NCBI GenBank assembly: GCA_003952965.2
Contig: CM025855.1
Coordinates: 2,269,252 to 2,333,251 of the forward strand
Direction of reading: 5' to 3'
DNA: 64,000 nucleotides
Source of the DNA: Morella rubra
Taxonomy: Eukaryota > Streptophyta > Magnoliopsida > Fagales > Myricaceae
Position numbers and translations under genes: made by a program. Below are positions 51,141 to 62,926 of this stretch, piece after piece. The notes below the pieces were generated by a model. That model made no database searches and was not told the DNA's origin. It was given only the letters and a program-made list of their open reading frames with translations. Position 1 is the stretch's first letter. Every line of letters starts with the position of its first letter.

Positions 51141-51410
51141 ACCCAACTTGACTATTATATATATATTCACGGATCATCGTGATGTTCTACGATTCAAGTG
51201 ATCGAATTTGCAGTATAATTATGAAAAAAAGTGATGGATCCCGCCAACTTGACTATTATATATATATATATATAAAATTTTACAAACAACGATCTTCTGC
51301 AATTCAAGTAACCGAATTACAATGTAATTATAAGAGAGAGTAATGGGTCCGACCGAGACCCACCACTCTCTCTCATCATTACACTGCGATTCGATCGCCC
51401 AAATTACAGG
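51141..51410. repeat. Two direct copies plus one inverted copy of a 55-105-bp unit
   Basis: Direct copies begin CCAACTTGACTATTATATAT near 51142 and CAACTTGACTATTATATAT at 51245. The second half of the second copy (about 51298-51349) is repeated in inverted orientation at 51357-51408, making a palindrome with a very short spacer. Each copy carries a GAGAGAG/GTGATGGGTC-like end. Confidence 0.75.
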
Positions 51411-52075
51411 CTATCTAAATCTCAATTTCCCCTGTAAATCACGACAAAGGAGGTGCAAAACTCCACTTCCCAAAATCCTTGGTCAAGTCAAGTATGAACC
51501 CCACGGCCAACTAGCCTCGATCTTGCAGGTCATGATATGTGAAGTCTGGACCCAGCATATATCTAATACTGATGGGATTTGACACAGGAACTCCCCAGGT
51601 CTGTCTCTCGATTTCTCCCTAACGCACCAACAAGGTTTGGCCATGCAAGGCGTAGTTCCCAAGGACATTGGGTCTCCTATTAAATTATATATGTATTGGT
51701 CAGACATTGACTGACACCTCTAGCTGGCAAGTATTTATAACGACAGCGAATGGGGTCCCTTTGTAATCCTAATTAACTTCTTAGTTATCAGGTCAACGAG
51801 AGTAGACAAGGGCTTAGTCCCGGTAAATCCGAACTTCTTTACCGGGACTTGTTAAGTCCCTTGCGGCGTTAGTTTGTCAAAATTATTTTTTAAATTTTAG
51901 AAATTATTATTTTATTAAAATTTATAAAAATTAGAATGTGTATGTATAAAAATTAAAAATTTTAAAATATATTTATTTTATCAGAAATGTCTATATCTTG
52001 AAATTTTAGAGAAAATAATATTACTCTAGATTTTTTTTTCTAGATGGGACTTGTTAAGTCAAAATCAATTTTTGA

Positions 52076-52255
52076 TGGCGTTTGTTTATTAAAATTTTAA
52101 AGAATATTCTCGAAATTTTAAAAATATTTTAGATATTGAGATTTATTGAATTTTGTAAAATTTTTAGAACGTATTTATATAATGTTATAAATTTTAGAGT
52201 GTGATTGAATTACTCAAAATTTTGATATTTTAAAATATTAGATAAACAAACGCCA
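52076..52255. mobile_element. Short foldback element, MITE-like, 180 bp
   Basis: Perfect 14-bp terminal inverted repeats: TGGCGTTTGTTTAT at 52076-52089 and its reverse complement at 52242-52255. The interior is AT-rich and non-coding. No exact target duplication was found, so the superfamily is open. Confidence 0.55.
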
Positions 52256-53590
52256 CTTTTATAAGTCACAGCAGTGGATTTTTTTTTTAAAAAAAATTCT
52301 AAGCAGGTTAGGACGATGGTTGCAAGGTCTCTTCATGGCAAAAGGCCAAAATTAATTAGCTGCTAGGAAATTAACTACAGAACAAAACTAATGCTAAATT
52401 TAGCCTCTCCTAATCAGCTAACCGCATTTTAAGTAATAACAGTTTAGTTTTATAATTAGGGGCTCTAAAGACAAAAACAGCCATTGTTATTATATATTGA
52501 TCAGTCACATCATAGGTTTCACAGTGCAGTGTTTTACCCGATTACGTACGTTGTTAATTAATAAAATATCTTACGCATGATCTCTTGCTTCTTCTTCGTT
52601 TTTTTTTTTAACCCCTCATGGGTGAAATATATGCTTTAAAGTGTAGATCTGGCGCATTCGAAAACTACTTATACGGTTCTTTTAATTACCACGAACGAGG
52701 ACCTGCTGGCGGTTTTAGTTCCTCTTTGAGCATCATTTTGTCATTTGTGCTGCAGCGAAGGGCCAAAAAGGTACTGGGAAATGAGGTTGGCTACGTACGA
52801 AAGAAAAACAAAGACACAAACAGCACTTCAAAACAAACTGAAGCATCCATCGATGTACTTTGAATGTCTGGTTTATGTACTGTGTCACGTGTGTGTGGGT
52901 GCTAGCTCCCGCCCGTGCGTGTATAAGCTAAGAGATGTTAAAGATGACTTTAAGATAGTCTTGCTACGGCCTAGAGAACGATATTATATTCATGAAAAAG
53001 TATATATATGCTGATCAAAAGAGAAGGCCACTAGATTTTAGATATGGAAGCGTACGCCTTCAAAATAAAGAAGCAAACAAAGATCGATCTAGTTCCGTAT
53101 TATCTATGAGGGTCCATTCAAAGATATGAAAAAGATTCGTAATTGATTGTAATCTTTTACAAAGGTCTAATCAAACAGTTTTGAAACAAATTCAGACGAA
53201 TTCCCTCTTACCATCAGGAAAGAATTTAATCGGGAGGTGGAAAACATTAATTTGCACTTACAAAGTGAAGGGCCACATGCAACAAGAATAATATATATAT
53301 ATGGGAGGATATTCTATTTGGTTAAATAATTGAAAGATTTGCTGGAAGTAGAAACCAAAACATGGAATAGTTAACTGATCCGGCCAATCCGCCATAAAAA
53401 TAGGAACAAGGAAAGATAAGATATGAACTCTTTCTTCGATCCCTGGCCCAATATCCGAGGGGACAGACCTCAAAAGTAGGTTATCTAGTAAATCAGTTTG
53501 TTTATGGTTAATAAGTCAGAGTAAATGCAGTTTGATCTTTCTGTTTTTTTTTTAATAAAATAATAAAAGATAAAGTGTGAACCTCCAAAG

Positions 53591-53960
53591 CTTAAGTCAG
53601 TTCCCTATTTTTATACAAGTTTTATTATTTTATCACACAAGAAATCACTTACCTGTTCTCATAATTAGCTTCTTTTTTTATAGTACTTTTGCCACGTTCT
53701 TTTCCTCTATTTAGCGGGTAGTTCAATAGGTTATTCGTAACGCCGTGGCTTATCCCGTTCTGTTTTCAGTTTTAGCCTCATTCACCTCCATTTTTCAGTG
53801 CTCATGGGTGTTCCGGCGTCCTCTCCTTCCTCCTCTAGTTTGTTTCCCAGGCCCTCTTAAGTCAGTGTTTTGAAATCACTTACCTGTTCTCATCGTTAGC
53901 TTCTCTTTTTATAGCTTTTGCCCACGTATTTTATAGTGTCCTTGTTAGGTCGTGCTCTAC
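53591..53960. repeat. Diverged direct duplication, offset about 231-265 bp
   Basis: CTTAAGTCAG occurs at 53591 and 53856. GAAATCACTTACCTGTTCTC occurs at 53641 and 53872, followed by similar sequence (TTAGCTTCT, TTTTTATAG). Different offsets show indels between the copies. Confidence 0.75.
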
Positions 53961-54499
53961 CTTTTTCCCACGGTTATTCGTATTTGCTACGGTATAGTGG
54001 GAACATGTGTCGTGGCTTATCGTGGGCCGTTAGGTAACTGTTTATGGCATATGTAGTGATTTTATCTTTTGAAAAATATGCTACGTGGGTTAGGTTGTAA
54101 CTGTTGGGCTTTTGAAAGACGTAATCATATTTTTCAGCCTGAATTAGTTTGGACCGGATGTGATTTAGTATTGGCACCATCATCTACAAACTCCAAAACC
54201 TTTTTCTATATGTATTAATTTATTATTGGTTATCAGGCCCTGGCTGTGTGATGTATATAATTTTCTGATGGGATGCCTTAATGCATCAGGCATCATGTCC
54301 AAATGCTAGATTGTCCGATGCATTTGAACGGCGTCTATATTAATTAGCACCTGACCTGATCAGCAGATCATAATTTGACATTTGGGCTGGAGCCGATCGA
54401 TCTCTTGTTCCTCACACCCAGTAAAACTCTTGGTAATTTTTTTTTATTCTGATAGAGCTTTCTTTCAATTTCACCAAGAAATTACAGAGATTCCTCGTT

Positions 54500-54503
<4 letters not shown>

Positions 54504-54531
<28 letters not shown>
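54504..54531. repeat. CT microsatellite
   Basis: An uninterrupted CT dinucleotide run of about 28 bases. Confidence 0.9.
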
Positions 54532-54534
<3 letters not shown>

Positions 54535-55126
54535 TATATAGGAAATGGATGCACAGTTGTGATAAGTGAATAGGCTGCCACAGATCAACGAAGAAGACCA
54601 GATGGGGAAAAAAATGAAAAAATATCAGATTATACATACTGATCATAACTCAGAAATAATGAAGAAAGAAAAGCATCTTAAAAGAAATAGAAAAACGACA
54701 AGCGGGGACTCACGTGTGTATGTGAGAGAAGTTCCTGCAGGAAGATATAAGAAGATCAGCTGGTGACTGAAGCCTTGTATATCTAGCTGGAATAAGATTT
54801 CCTGTCCACGGCTAAGCTTTGATGAAGGGTGGTCCTAAACATGATAATGGTCTTGAAGGCAACAAAATCTTCTGCGGTCGGGCCGGTAAGTCGTTCTTCG
54901 ATCTGATATATATCCATACGAAAGGGTGAACGGCTTCAACAAGGACTGCCTCATTGAGCCAGTGAAGACGGGCGTTGCACCTTCTTCAAATACACCAGCA
55001 TGACATGGTTTTTGTCCATCCCTCACCCCCTTCATAGCATATATATTTCTGGAGTTTAAAACCTTGCCAAAGGCTGTCAGATGTAATTAAGTACCGTTTT
55101 ATCAATGTAATAAATTAATGCTAAAG

Positions 55127-55196
55127 ATCGAAGAGGTTAATATATATATATATTATATGTTTTATAAGTATCGTTCAAAATATTAACCTCTTCGAT
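55127..55196. repeat. Perfect 16-bp inverted repeat (hairpin)
   Basis: ATCGAAGAGGTTAATA at 55127-55142 pairs exactly with TATTAACCTCTTCGAT at 55181-55196 across a 38-base AT-rich loop. TA-rich runs follow both arms, adding further loose pairing. Confidence 0.85.
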
Positions 55197-56300
55197 ATAT
55201 ATATATATAATATCACTTCAGAAAAGGAGATCGCAAAATGCCTCCAATGGCTATAGAGTGTTCGAATCAAGCAATTTTGTTTATAATTAAGCGTTCCTGT
55301 AACCCGTTCCTTAATCGGTTATTCACTAAAGAAACTTTAGAAGGGTTAAAGTTAAACCCTCTTAATATATCATTTTGTTGGTAGAAAAAACCATGATGTT
55401 GCAGGGATAAAGTCTAGACTGTAAAGTTTGCTAGCTGACAGCCTAATAAAACTCTGCAAGTGCTGGTAAATTCGACTTTGAGTACAAGAACATCATGGAA
55501 AACGAAAACAACGAAAAGGTTGGCTGTACATGCAGCTAAAACGAAACTTACCAGCTGGAAAGCTCTTGGTTGGCAAGAACCATATATATGGATTCTTGAT
55601 GCTTGTTCGGGTAGCAAGAAAAAGAAGAAGAACACAATCTGAAAATAGAGTGATCAAATCTAAAATTTTTGAAGGCCATAAAAATGAGAAGAACCACGAA
55701 TGTAAAACTTCCACTTTTAACATTGCTTGCTCAAGTGAGCATCTCAGAGACAGCAGCAGCAGCATTATCATGGTCATAGAGAAAGACCCATAATTAGCAT
55801 GTGCAGCTGAGGTTGGAATACTCATTTGAGCAAGAAACGTTACAAAGAGGATTCGAGGATTCCAGAATTAGTTCCCTCCCCCCATCCCTATCTATCTATC
55901 TATCCCGGCCATCTCTCACTAGAGCGCCCATAACTGGGTATGCGAGTCCTATCCAGGCCGGCCTTGTTATAAATAGCTAGCAGGCAGGCCTTGAACGCGT
56001 GTGAGAAGATCAAATGGCAAGAGTCAATGCCATGGAGAAATATCTTGGAGGGGGGAGCGCTTAGAACTAGACTAAAAGACTAAAGTATACCCTCTATCAT
56101 TCAATCCATCAGCCGTTGTTCTAGGGGCATAATGGGTTTTCCAAGTACGTACTAGGAATGGTCCAAGAAGGAAAGTAAAGGGAAGCTGAGAGAGTCAGTT
56201 CAAAGAGCACTCAATGGAAGGAATTGTAGTTGTTGATGGAATGGCAGCTAAAGACGGTGGGGTTTGAGCTCAACAACCAAATAACGCCGTATTAATTATA

Positions 56301-56826
56301 GGGAAATTGGCATTTTAGTCCCTAGTTTTAGGCGCTTTTGTAATTTAGTCCTTCACTTTCAATTTTCAAAATTTAGTCTTTGAGTATTCCTTTTTTTACA
56401 AAAAACATCCTTCCGTCACTCTTCCGTCCAACTAATTAACGGTGCTCTCTGCCACGTCAGCAACGATGACATGTGGCATCACTTTAGCGCCAGATCAGCG
56501 GGACAGCAAACCAGACCATATAGCAGACCAGCATACCCGACCAGCACCAGCAGACCATACAAGCAAACCAGCATACCCAACCAGTAGACCAGCAGACCAA
56601 ACCAGATTAGTGAAACAGTGAGTTTTGATTATTTCGAGTGACATGGCTGCTGACGTGTTAAGAAGATGACGTGGCAGAGAGCACCGTTAATTATTTGGAC
56701 GGAGAAGTGACGGAAGGGTGTTTTTGTCAAAAAAGGAATACTCAAGGACTAAATTTTTGAAAATTGAAAGTAAAAGTGTAAATTACAAAAGCACCCATAA
56801 CTTAGGGACTAAAAAGCCAATTTTCC
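56301..56826. mobile_element. Mutator-type MITE with about 160-bp terminal inverted repeats
   Basis: The 526-bp element is flanked by perfect 9-bp target duplications, TTAATTATA at 56292-56300 and 56827-56835. The left end begins GGGAAATTGGCATTTTAGTC. The right end, reverse-complemented, begins GGAAAATTGGCTTTTTAGTC, and similarity continues for about 160 bp on each side (to about 56460 and from about 56667). The centre is a degenerate CCAGCAGACCA-type repeat. It encodes nothing. Long inverted repeats with a 9-bp duplication are the mark of MULE-derived elements. Intact duplications suggest a fairly recent insertion. Confidence 0.9.
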
Positions 56827-58201
56827 TTAATTATAAGACAAGAGTGCTTTACTATCACGGCTAAGCTAAGATCGAATACTGGCCATTCATTCGGAAACCC
56901 AATCGCCTTTCTGCATCCCTCAAAGTAGGTAAAATGAAACCAACACTTGTCGCTTCCACCTCCTATAATCATGACAGCAATTGGGGCGCACACAAAATGA
57001 CTTTCTATTAGAAAATTGCAAGATATTCTATACGTCACGTAGCACAGACTGATTATTTATTCATATATTGGGGTTTATGTGGGAATAAGTCAGTAACGAA
57101 GTGCCATAAAGTACAAAATCTGGTAATTAACACTCATTAACAGAGTTAAGCCAGTCATACAAATTCACCGCTATCATTTGAAAGAAACAAATCCAACGTA
57201 TTCAATTTTTTTCTTTAAATCAAATCACGATCATAAATTTACACAGTAAGTAAAGTACTTAATCCGAGTAATGTTGCAAAAGGAATCGGTAGTAACAGTG
57301 AAGATGGTGCTCTTTCTTTGGAGTAATTTCCTTGTCTGACTTGTCTGCATGTGTGGGAGTTTAATTTGTTTCCATCTTCTGCATGTTTTGACAAACTACA
57401 ACCCCTTAGAGAACGCTGTCGCATTCAAGAGGCAGCTCACCCTTTAAGTACGCGCGTTGGTTAGATGAAAATTAACGTGCGTCCTTACTCTCTGTAGCTG
57501 CTTTTTCCCCCTTTCTTTTTTCCTGGCAAGTTCCCCCATTTCATCCGGCCGGGTGAGGTTGGACCACCCGTTTTAAATTTCCCAGTCAAATGAAGCATCA
57601 AGTGGGGCGTATTCGTTAAAGAGACTCAAATCAAGTAGTTCGGTAGCTGTCATGGCCATTTTTCTGTCGGTCGGTCTTTCGAGGATGCCTCGCTTGCCTC
57701 GTCTAGGAATTAGCTGCATATCCTTCATTGAGAAGCATATGCATGGTGATCGTTTATTATAAACCTTGCGATCCTTCACCCACCTAACAACGAGGGTAAC
57801 AATGATTAAGGTGGAGAAAACCTCCCGACGACTGATCTTGCTTAAAACTTCTAGTATGTCCTTTCGGGAAAGGAATTCGGTCCAGAGCCACGGTCTGGAT
57901 CGTTTTAACTCAATTAATGAGGTCTGATCCGCACCAATTCAACTCAGCTTAGCTTCTTATTGAGTTGGCCAGACACGAGTTAGACCTGATCCCTTTTTCG
58001 TCTTCCTTGTCATTTAGGTCAGATCACATAAATTAACTGTGCGACTAATGCTCTTGCCGGTACAAAGGGAACGCCCCTTATTTCTAAATTGACATTGTTA
58101 TTTTCATTCTGAGGCAACTTGCTTGCATGGTACAGCAGCCACCAATTGAATAATTTTGAAGTTGCTTTCTTACATTGGAGTTTTCTCACAGTTTCTTGGA
58201 A

Positions 58202-58223
58202 AGAGAGAGAGAGAGAGAGAGAG
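58202..58223. repeat. GA microsatellite
   Basis: An uninterrupted AG/GA dinucleotide run of about 22 bases. Confidence 0.9.
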
Positions 58224-58847
58224 GTGACAAACTTAGTTCTCCATGCAATCCTTTATTTCCTGTTTTTGTTTCTATTAGAAAGCAAAGTCGTATATTAGGC
58301 ATTAGCAAAGTCATGTAATATGGACCAGCCTGGACTTTGGAGTTTGGGCGTTGGGAGCTCCAAGGAAAGTTAGGAAAACAGCCGAAAAAGGAGAACAAGT
58401 TGGTAAGTCGGCAGAGGAAGAAGGAAAGTTACCGACAATTAATGACAATGATGGGAGACACTGTACGGTACTGTATATATCCTAATTAGTTCGTTCGAAA
58501 CGCACAGAAAGAACATAAATTACCCTAAAAAAGGAAAAAAAGAAGATTGCATAATTCAAACAGCATCGTCACAAATCAATCCTAATTTCAAAATTTGAAG
58601 ATTTTATGACAAAATTCAAAAACAGAGATCATGCATGGCATCCATACCCTTTGACGGGTCCTGCAATTTTTTCATTTAAGCTTAATTATTCAAATAGTCT
58701 GTGTGTTTAACTTTTTGACAAAAGGTTTCTGCATTTATATAAATTCATCAATATGGTCATTGTATATAGTAATAAAATGATTCCTTCGATTTCAATTTTG
58801 ATATCTCTTTTAATGGCTAATGCTGAGTTTTAGATTAGTAACATATA

Positions 58848-58885
58848 ACTCGATACTGAAAATTTAATTCAGCTCAGTATCGAGT
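58848..58885. repeat. Perfect 12-bp hairpin
   Basis: ACTCGATACTGA at 58848-58859 pairs with TCAGTATCGAGT at 58874-58885 across a 14-base loop. Neither arm matches a plant microRNA I know. Confidence 0.8.
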
Positions 58886-59998
58886 AATAAGGGAGATGAT
58901 GAAATTGAAACGGAGAGACCACTTTGTCACTAAACACTTACTACGAATTTGTACAAACTTTAATTTACTACAGGAACCATTTTTGTCAAAAATAACTGTT
59001 AGTATATTTAAGCATTTATCATTTAACCGACATTTCAAGTTTAGAAAGTTGGTTGGTGGATGTGAATTAATTAAGCGGTAAAAGTAGGGGCCTGTGCACT
59101 GGGACAGTCTCATCGTCGGCATGCATGGCATGGGACAGTGGTCCTAATGGGTGCTCAGTACAATTTGTCACTTTGCAATATACCGTCCCTGTCGTCCTGG
59201 TAAGCCTACAGGGACGTATAACTACCAATATTATGGGGGGAAAGAACTTCGATTGGCCTAGGTTATTAGGCTGAAGATGTACGTTTTCGGCCACTATATG
59301 CACTTCATGAGAGCGATACTTTTTCAGTGGGGAGAACGGAAGCTGCATGTGCACGGATGCGCGTAGGGGCAAATCATGGGGCCGTTGATTTGCGGTACAA
59401 GCTGCTGATAGTGCTGGGTTAGAAGAGGATTAATTGCTCGGTGAATGGGTGAGGACTGTGGAGAGCGTCAGTGATCAGTCTCCTTCAATGATGAATAATA
59501 TGAAACTTGTTAAGTAGGGCTTGATCCTGAGAAACTGATCTCGCCACAAGAGAGCAATTCGTAACTTTTTTCAGTTCCTTGTATTTTGGCACATTTTACT
59601 GGTCGCTAAGAAGTGTTGTCATGGTCAGGGTTCATGAAATTTGGGAAGTAAACTTCTTGTAGCCCACCGAGCTAAATTTCAAAGGGATCGAGATGGGAAA
59701 ATTATGGGAGAAGATAAATGAAAATGAAAGTAAATAAATAAAAGGAGATACAGTCACGAAGCATAAAGAGGAGCTTGAGCTTCCACCACCTCAAGTTGTA
59801 TGTGTAAAATCGATGCAAATTACAAGATATATTGAGATACATCAATGATGAACATTGAAAACATAATTCCTCCAGAAAATATTCTCTCCTTACTCCTTTT
59901 ATAGTTGGGTGCCTATTTCGAATCTCTTCGACACAACGTAGCAGCTAGCCTTTGTCTCTCTATTGAAGAAGAAATAGGAAACATTAGACTAGAGCAGG

Positions 59999-62926
59999 TC
60001 ATGAACGACATCCTAAATCAGCTCTTCCTTCGGCATTGATCGTAGTATTTGTACAAATCTTTTGAAGATCAATGTAGCCAATGATGGTGTCCTCAAAAAC
60101 TGCATCTCCCAATTGAGCTTCATTAAAGGTGGAGCCAGACAGTACAGCGTTCCTAAATACAGCTCCTTGGAGATTAGCTTTCCCGAAATTAACACGATCT
60201 AAAACTGCATTTGAGAAATCAACACCTATATAATTGAGATCAGTGTTAGTCAACATCAATTTGTCATACAATTCTGGTTGTCATTTTTTGATTCTAGCAC
60301 ATACAGTCCTCATAGGATTCTTTTGAAATTAATGGTTGATTTCAGGGATTCTTGGCTATTGACCTACAGTATCCATGAATGGCTGTGCGCTTCATAGCTT
60401 TCCCAGAACTAAGAAAAATGCCAATGAGATAGTTGTGTGTGAAAGGTGAGTCAGATTTGAAGACCTTCATACAACTCACAGAAACTGGACATTTCGTTGT
60501 AGTTCATTATAACCCTTCAGCTTTTCTCTATGGCCCAAATCTCAGCTAATTAGATTGTCATGACAATCTCAGATTAAGAGAACCCTGCTAAAGCCTATAG
60601 AAGCCTGGGAACTTCAAGTATATCTGATTTTAACCCATTTTACTTTAATTCGAAAGCTTCAAAAGTAGTCATGATGAGAAACCCACTCACTAGCTCATAC
60701 ACATACCATTTGATCCTTAGATTTGAATGTATTTGGGAATCTTATATTTGAGCATATAAATATGTCCTGATATGCATACCCATGATTTAAACAGCCAAAC
60801 CAACTATTTCTACTTGGTTGTCTGTGGTGTTGTTTGTTTTACAGAATCAAAACTTTCAAATAAATACTTCTCAAAAGATGAGATAGGAAATTACCCTTGA
60901 AGCTAGCTCCGACAGCATAAGCTTTTGACATCACCACTTCTGTCATGTCTGCACCATCAAATTTAGCATCTGACATAAGTGCTGCTGCAAGAGACTTCCC
61001 CTTTAGGTTGGATTTCTCATTTGTGAAATCACAGAAGCGGAGATCAATTGGCTTGTCATAAACACCGTTTGCCTGACCTATTGTGTTCCCAACAAAAGCT
61101 TTCTCACACCGATCGGGCTCTGTTGACAGAGGAGGCAGTCTCTGCATGCCAAGTATATAACACGTTTGTTCATGTCATTCACAACTCAAACTTGTATTCT
61201 TTCATGCTATTCATATCAGTAATTTTTGTGGTAGTTATGATTACTGTCTTAGCAAGGCCAGAGCAAGTCTGCAGATACTAACAAGTACATAAATCAAGAA
61301 ACCAATAAAGTGAAAAGATTTCAATCCATCAGAGGATGAAACCATAGCTCGGACAATGATCATGAACTCTTGATGCAAATCATGCAACAACCATTTCACT
61401 AACCACTTCCCTTTTACTGAACTGTCAGTCTGCAAATATTTCTCTCTCATAACCACAAAGAAAGCCAACAACTTTATGTGGGGTCAAAAACCTCCAACTA
61501 CTAGCTGGTGTACCAAGAGATCACTTACACATAGAAGAACAGCATTGAAGTTACATTTGAATTCCTTTTCCAGGTGGAAAAAGAAAAGAAATGCATTTTC
61601 TATAGAAAAGGTTATGAGATTCTGAGGTTGACTACCCATAATAAGATTCAAATTTCAAATGTAGAGATTCAAATTTAAATATAGGAATATTTTCCTATTT
61701 TGTTTTGTATTGTCTCTATAAATAAAGATCTTCAATTGTAATCTGTATGGACTCATAATACAAAACACAGTCATAAAGGGCTTTCATAGTGGATGTAGGT
61801 CTTCTAGACCGAACCACTTAAAATCTCTTGTCTCTTGTTACTATTTCTCTCCCCTCTTCACTCTAACCTTTTTCTTCTTAATAGACGTGTAGAATGGGTA
61901 TATCTTTGATTGTTGCAGTAGCTAACCAATGAGATGGAGGCAAATAGTTGGGTCTATTGCCCCTTTCTTCTTGGAGGGGTATCTGTGAATTTTAAACCAT
62001 GTGGCAATAGTATATCCGTAGCTCTTACAATGATGAGGATTAGGCAATGATCTGATGGTAATCAAAGACATTGATAATTTCTTCACGTGTATCATACGTT
62101 ATCGATCTAAGAATCCAACAATATCTTTCCATATTCTTCCCGACCCAAAATGAGACAAACTTTCTAATTTCCAGCAAGTTAGACTATTAATCATGAGATA
62201 AAATCTACAATTTGGCTTATATTTCCTTTCTGGGATGAGCAACAATATACCACACTCAGCATGGTGATATGTGATCCTGAGATCGAGCCTTGAGTCTACT
62301 CTTATATCTCAGGTTAAGTTTTTGGGATAAAAAGTAATTTCTCATAACTTCTATGCATAATTCAGTTAACGTGTTATAAATACACGTTGAAATCCCTAAA
62401 TTGACGAAGAATGGCCTATACGAAAAAAAAAAAAATCAACAATCATATGATTGACTGCTATACGAAATATTTAGATTAGAACAGTACTATTGACCTGGTT
62501 AGCAGCAATTCCAGGTGAGGCAGCAGTCACAGCCCAAGCAGCAAGAATGCCACAAGCTACACTCTTGAGTTCGTTACACTGAAAAAAGCTTCCCTTGGAT
62601 TCAGAACCATCTGTAGCTGCTGCAGGCACACAAAACATCAATAGCATCCATCTGTTTGACAATCTTAAATTTCATAGCAAAAATAAGCAGGGAAGCAAAA
62701 GCAAGAGGTCTTCAAATGATTTTTGTGTAATAATAAAGCTTCTCGGTCTCATTTCATTGATGATGTGAGAGAGAGGACGAGGCAAATTTTTGAGCTTTCT
62801 CATACCAGAGCAAGTTATTCTGATGGGTGAGTGGAATTCTGGAATGGAGAAAACTTGGCGCTTTGGCGAAGAGTTTCGGAGGAGGCACGGACCGCTTCTG
62901 GGGACTGGAATTGAGAGAGCGACCAT
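59999..62926 (-). CDS. TL17: Thylakoid lumenal pentapeptide-repeat protein TL17
   Basis: A 239-residue protein from four exons: 62926-62806, 62619-62495, 61141-60895 and 60225-59999. The start MVALSIPVPRSGPCLLRNSS opens a chloroplast transit peptide. A hydrophobic lumen-targeting stretch follows (VACGILAAWAVTAASPGIAA). Mature sequence starts near NQRLPPLSTEPDRCEKAFVG, a strongly conserved block of TL17. Pentapeptide repeats of the A(D/N)LXX/F type follow (FDGADMTEVVMSKAY, VNFGKANLQGAVFRNAVL), and the protein ends GYIDLQKICTNT...LGCRS. I see no twin arginine before the hydrophobic stretch, which hints at Sec rather than Tat import. The Arabidopsis gene is At5g53490, next to importin beta there. 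The lumen function is unknown. Intron 2 (1.35 kb) holds an LTR fossil fragment. Confidence 0.94.
61615..61900 (+). mobile_element. LTR-retrotransposon fossil fragment (Ty1/copia-like LTR) in TL17 intron 2
   Basis: The segment has the look of a plant copia LTR: a TCTCTATAAATAAAGATC promoter-like block, then CATAGTGGATGTAGGTC and CCGAACCACTT, followed by a T/C-rich stretch. No internal genes, primer-binding site or second LTR lie next to it, so it is a solo or partial LTR, antisense to the host gene. The ends and age cannot be fixed by eye. Confidence 0.45.

Larger units (their letters stand above)
49618..56300. other. Long gene-poor region, left part
   Basis: No gene with a recognisable product was found. 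It holds AT-rich minisatellite-like DNA (50640-50775), a three-copy direct/inverted cluster (51141-51410), foldback modules (51844-52255), a direct duplication (53591-53960), a CT microsatellite (54504-54531) and a 16-bp inverted repeat (55127-55196). Minus-strand frames at 54835-55035 and 55493-55825 are open but unrecognised. A TATA-like TTATAAATAG lies near 55968 on the plus strand, followed by only a short frame. Confidence 0.5.
56836..59998. other. Long gene-poor region, right part
   Basis: No recognisable gene. A GA microsatellite lies at 58202-58223 and a 12-bp perfect hairpin at 58848-58885. About 59700-59998 is probably the TL17 3' untranslated region. Confidence 0.5.

Noticed and set aside
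54835-55035. Possible microRNA or tasiRNA precursor
   Set aside because: I compared the segment with the conserved plant microRNA families I remember and with the TAS3 siRNA; nothing matched.
55968-56051. TATA-like box followed by a short plus-strand frame
   Set aside because: The frame (MARVNAMEKYLGGGSA) stops after 16 residues and has no further exon that I can justify.
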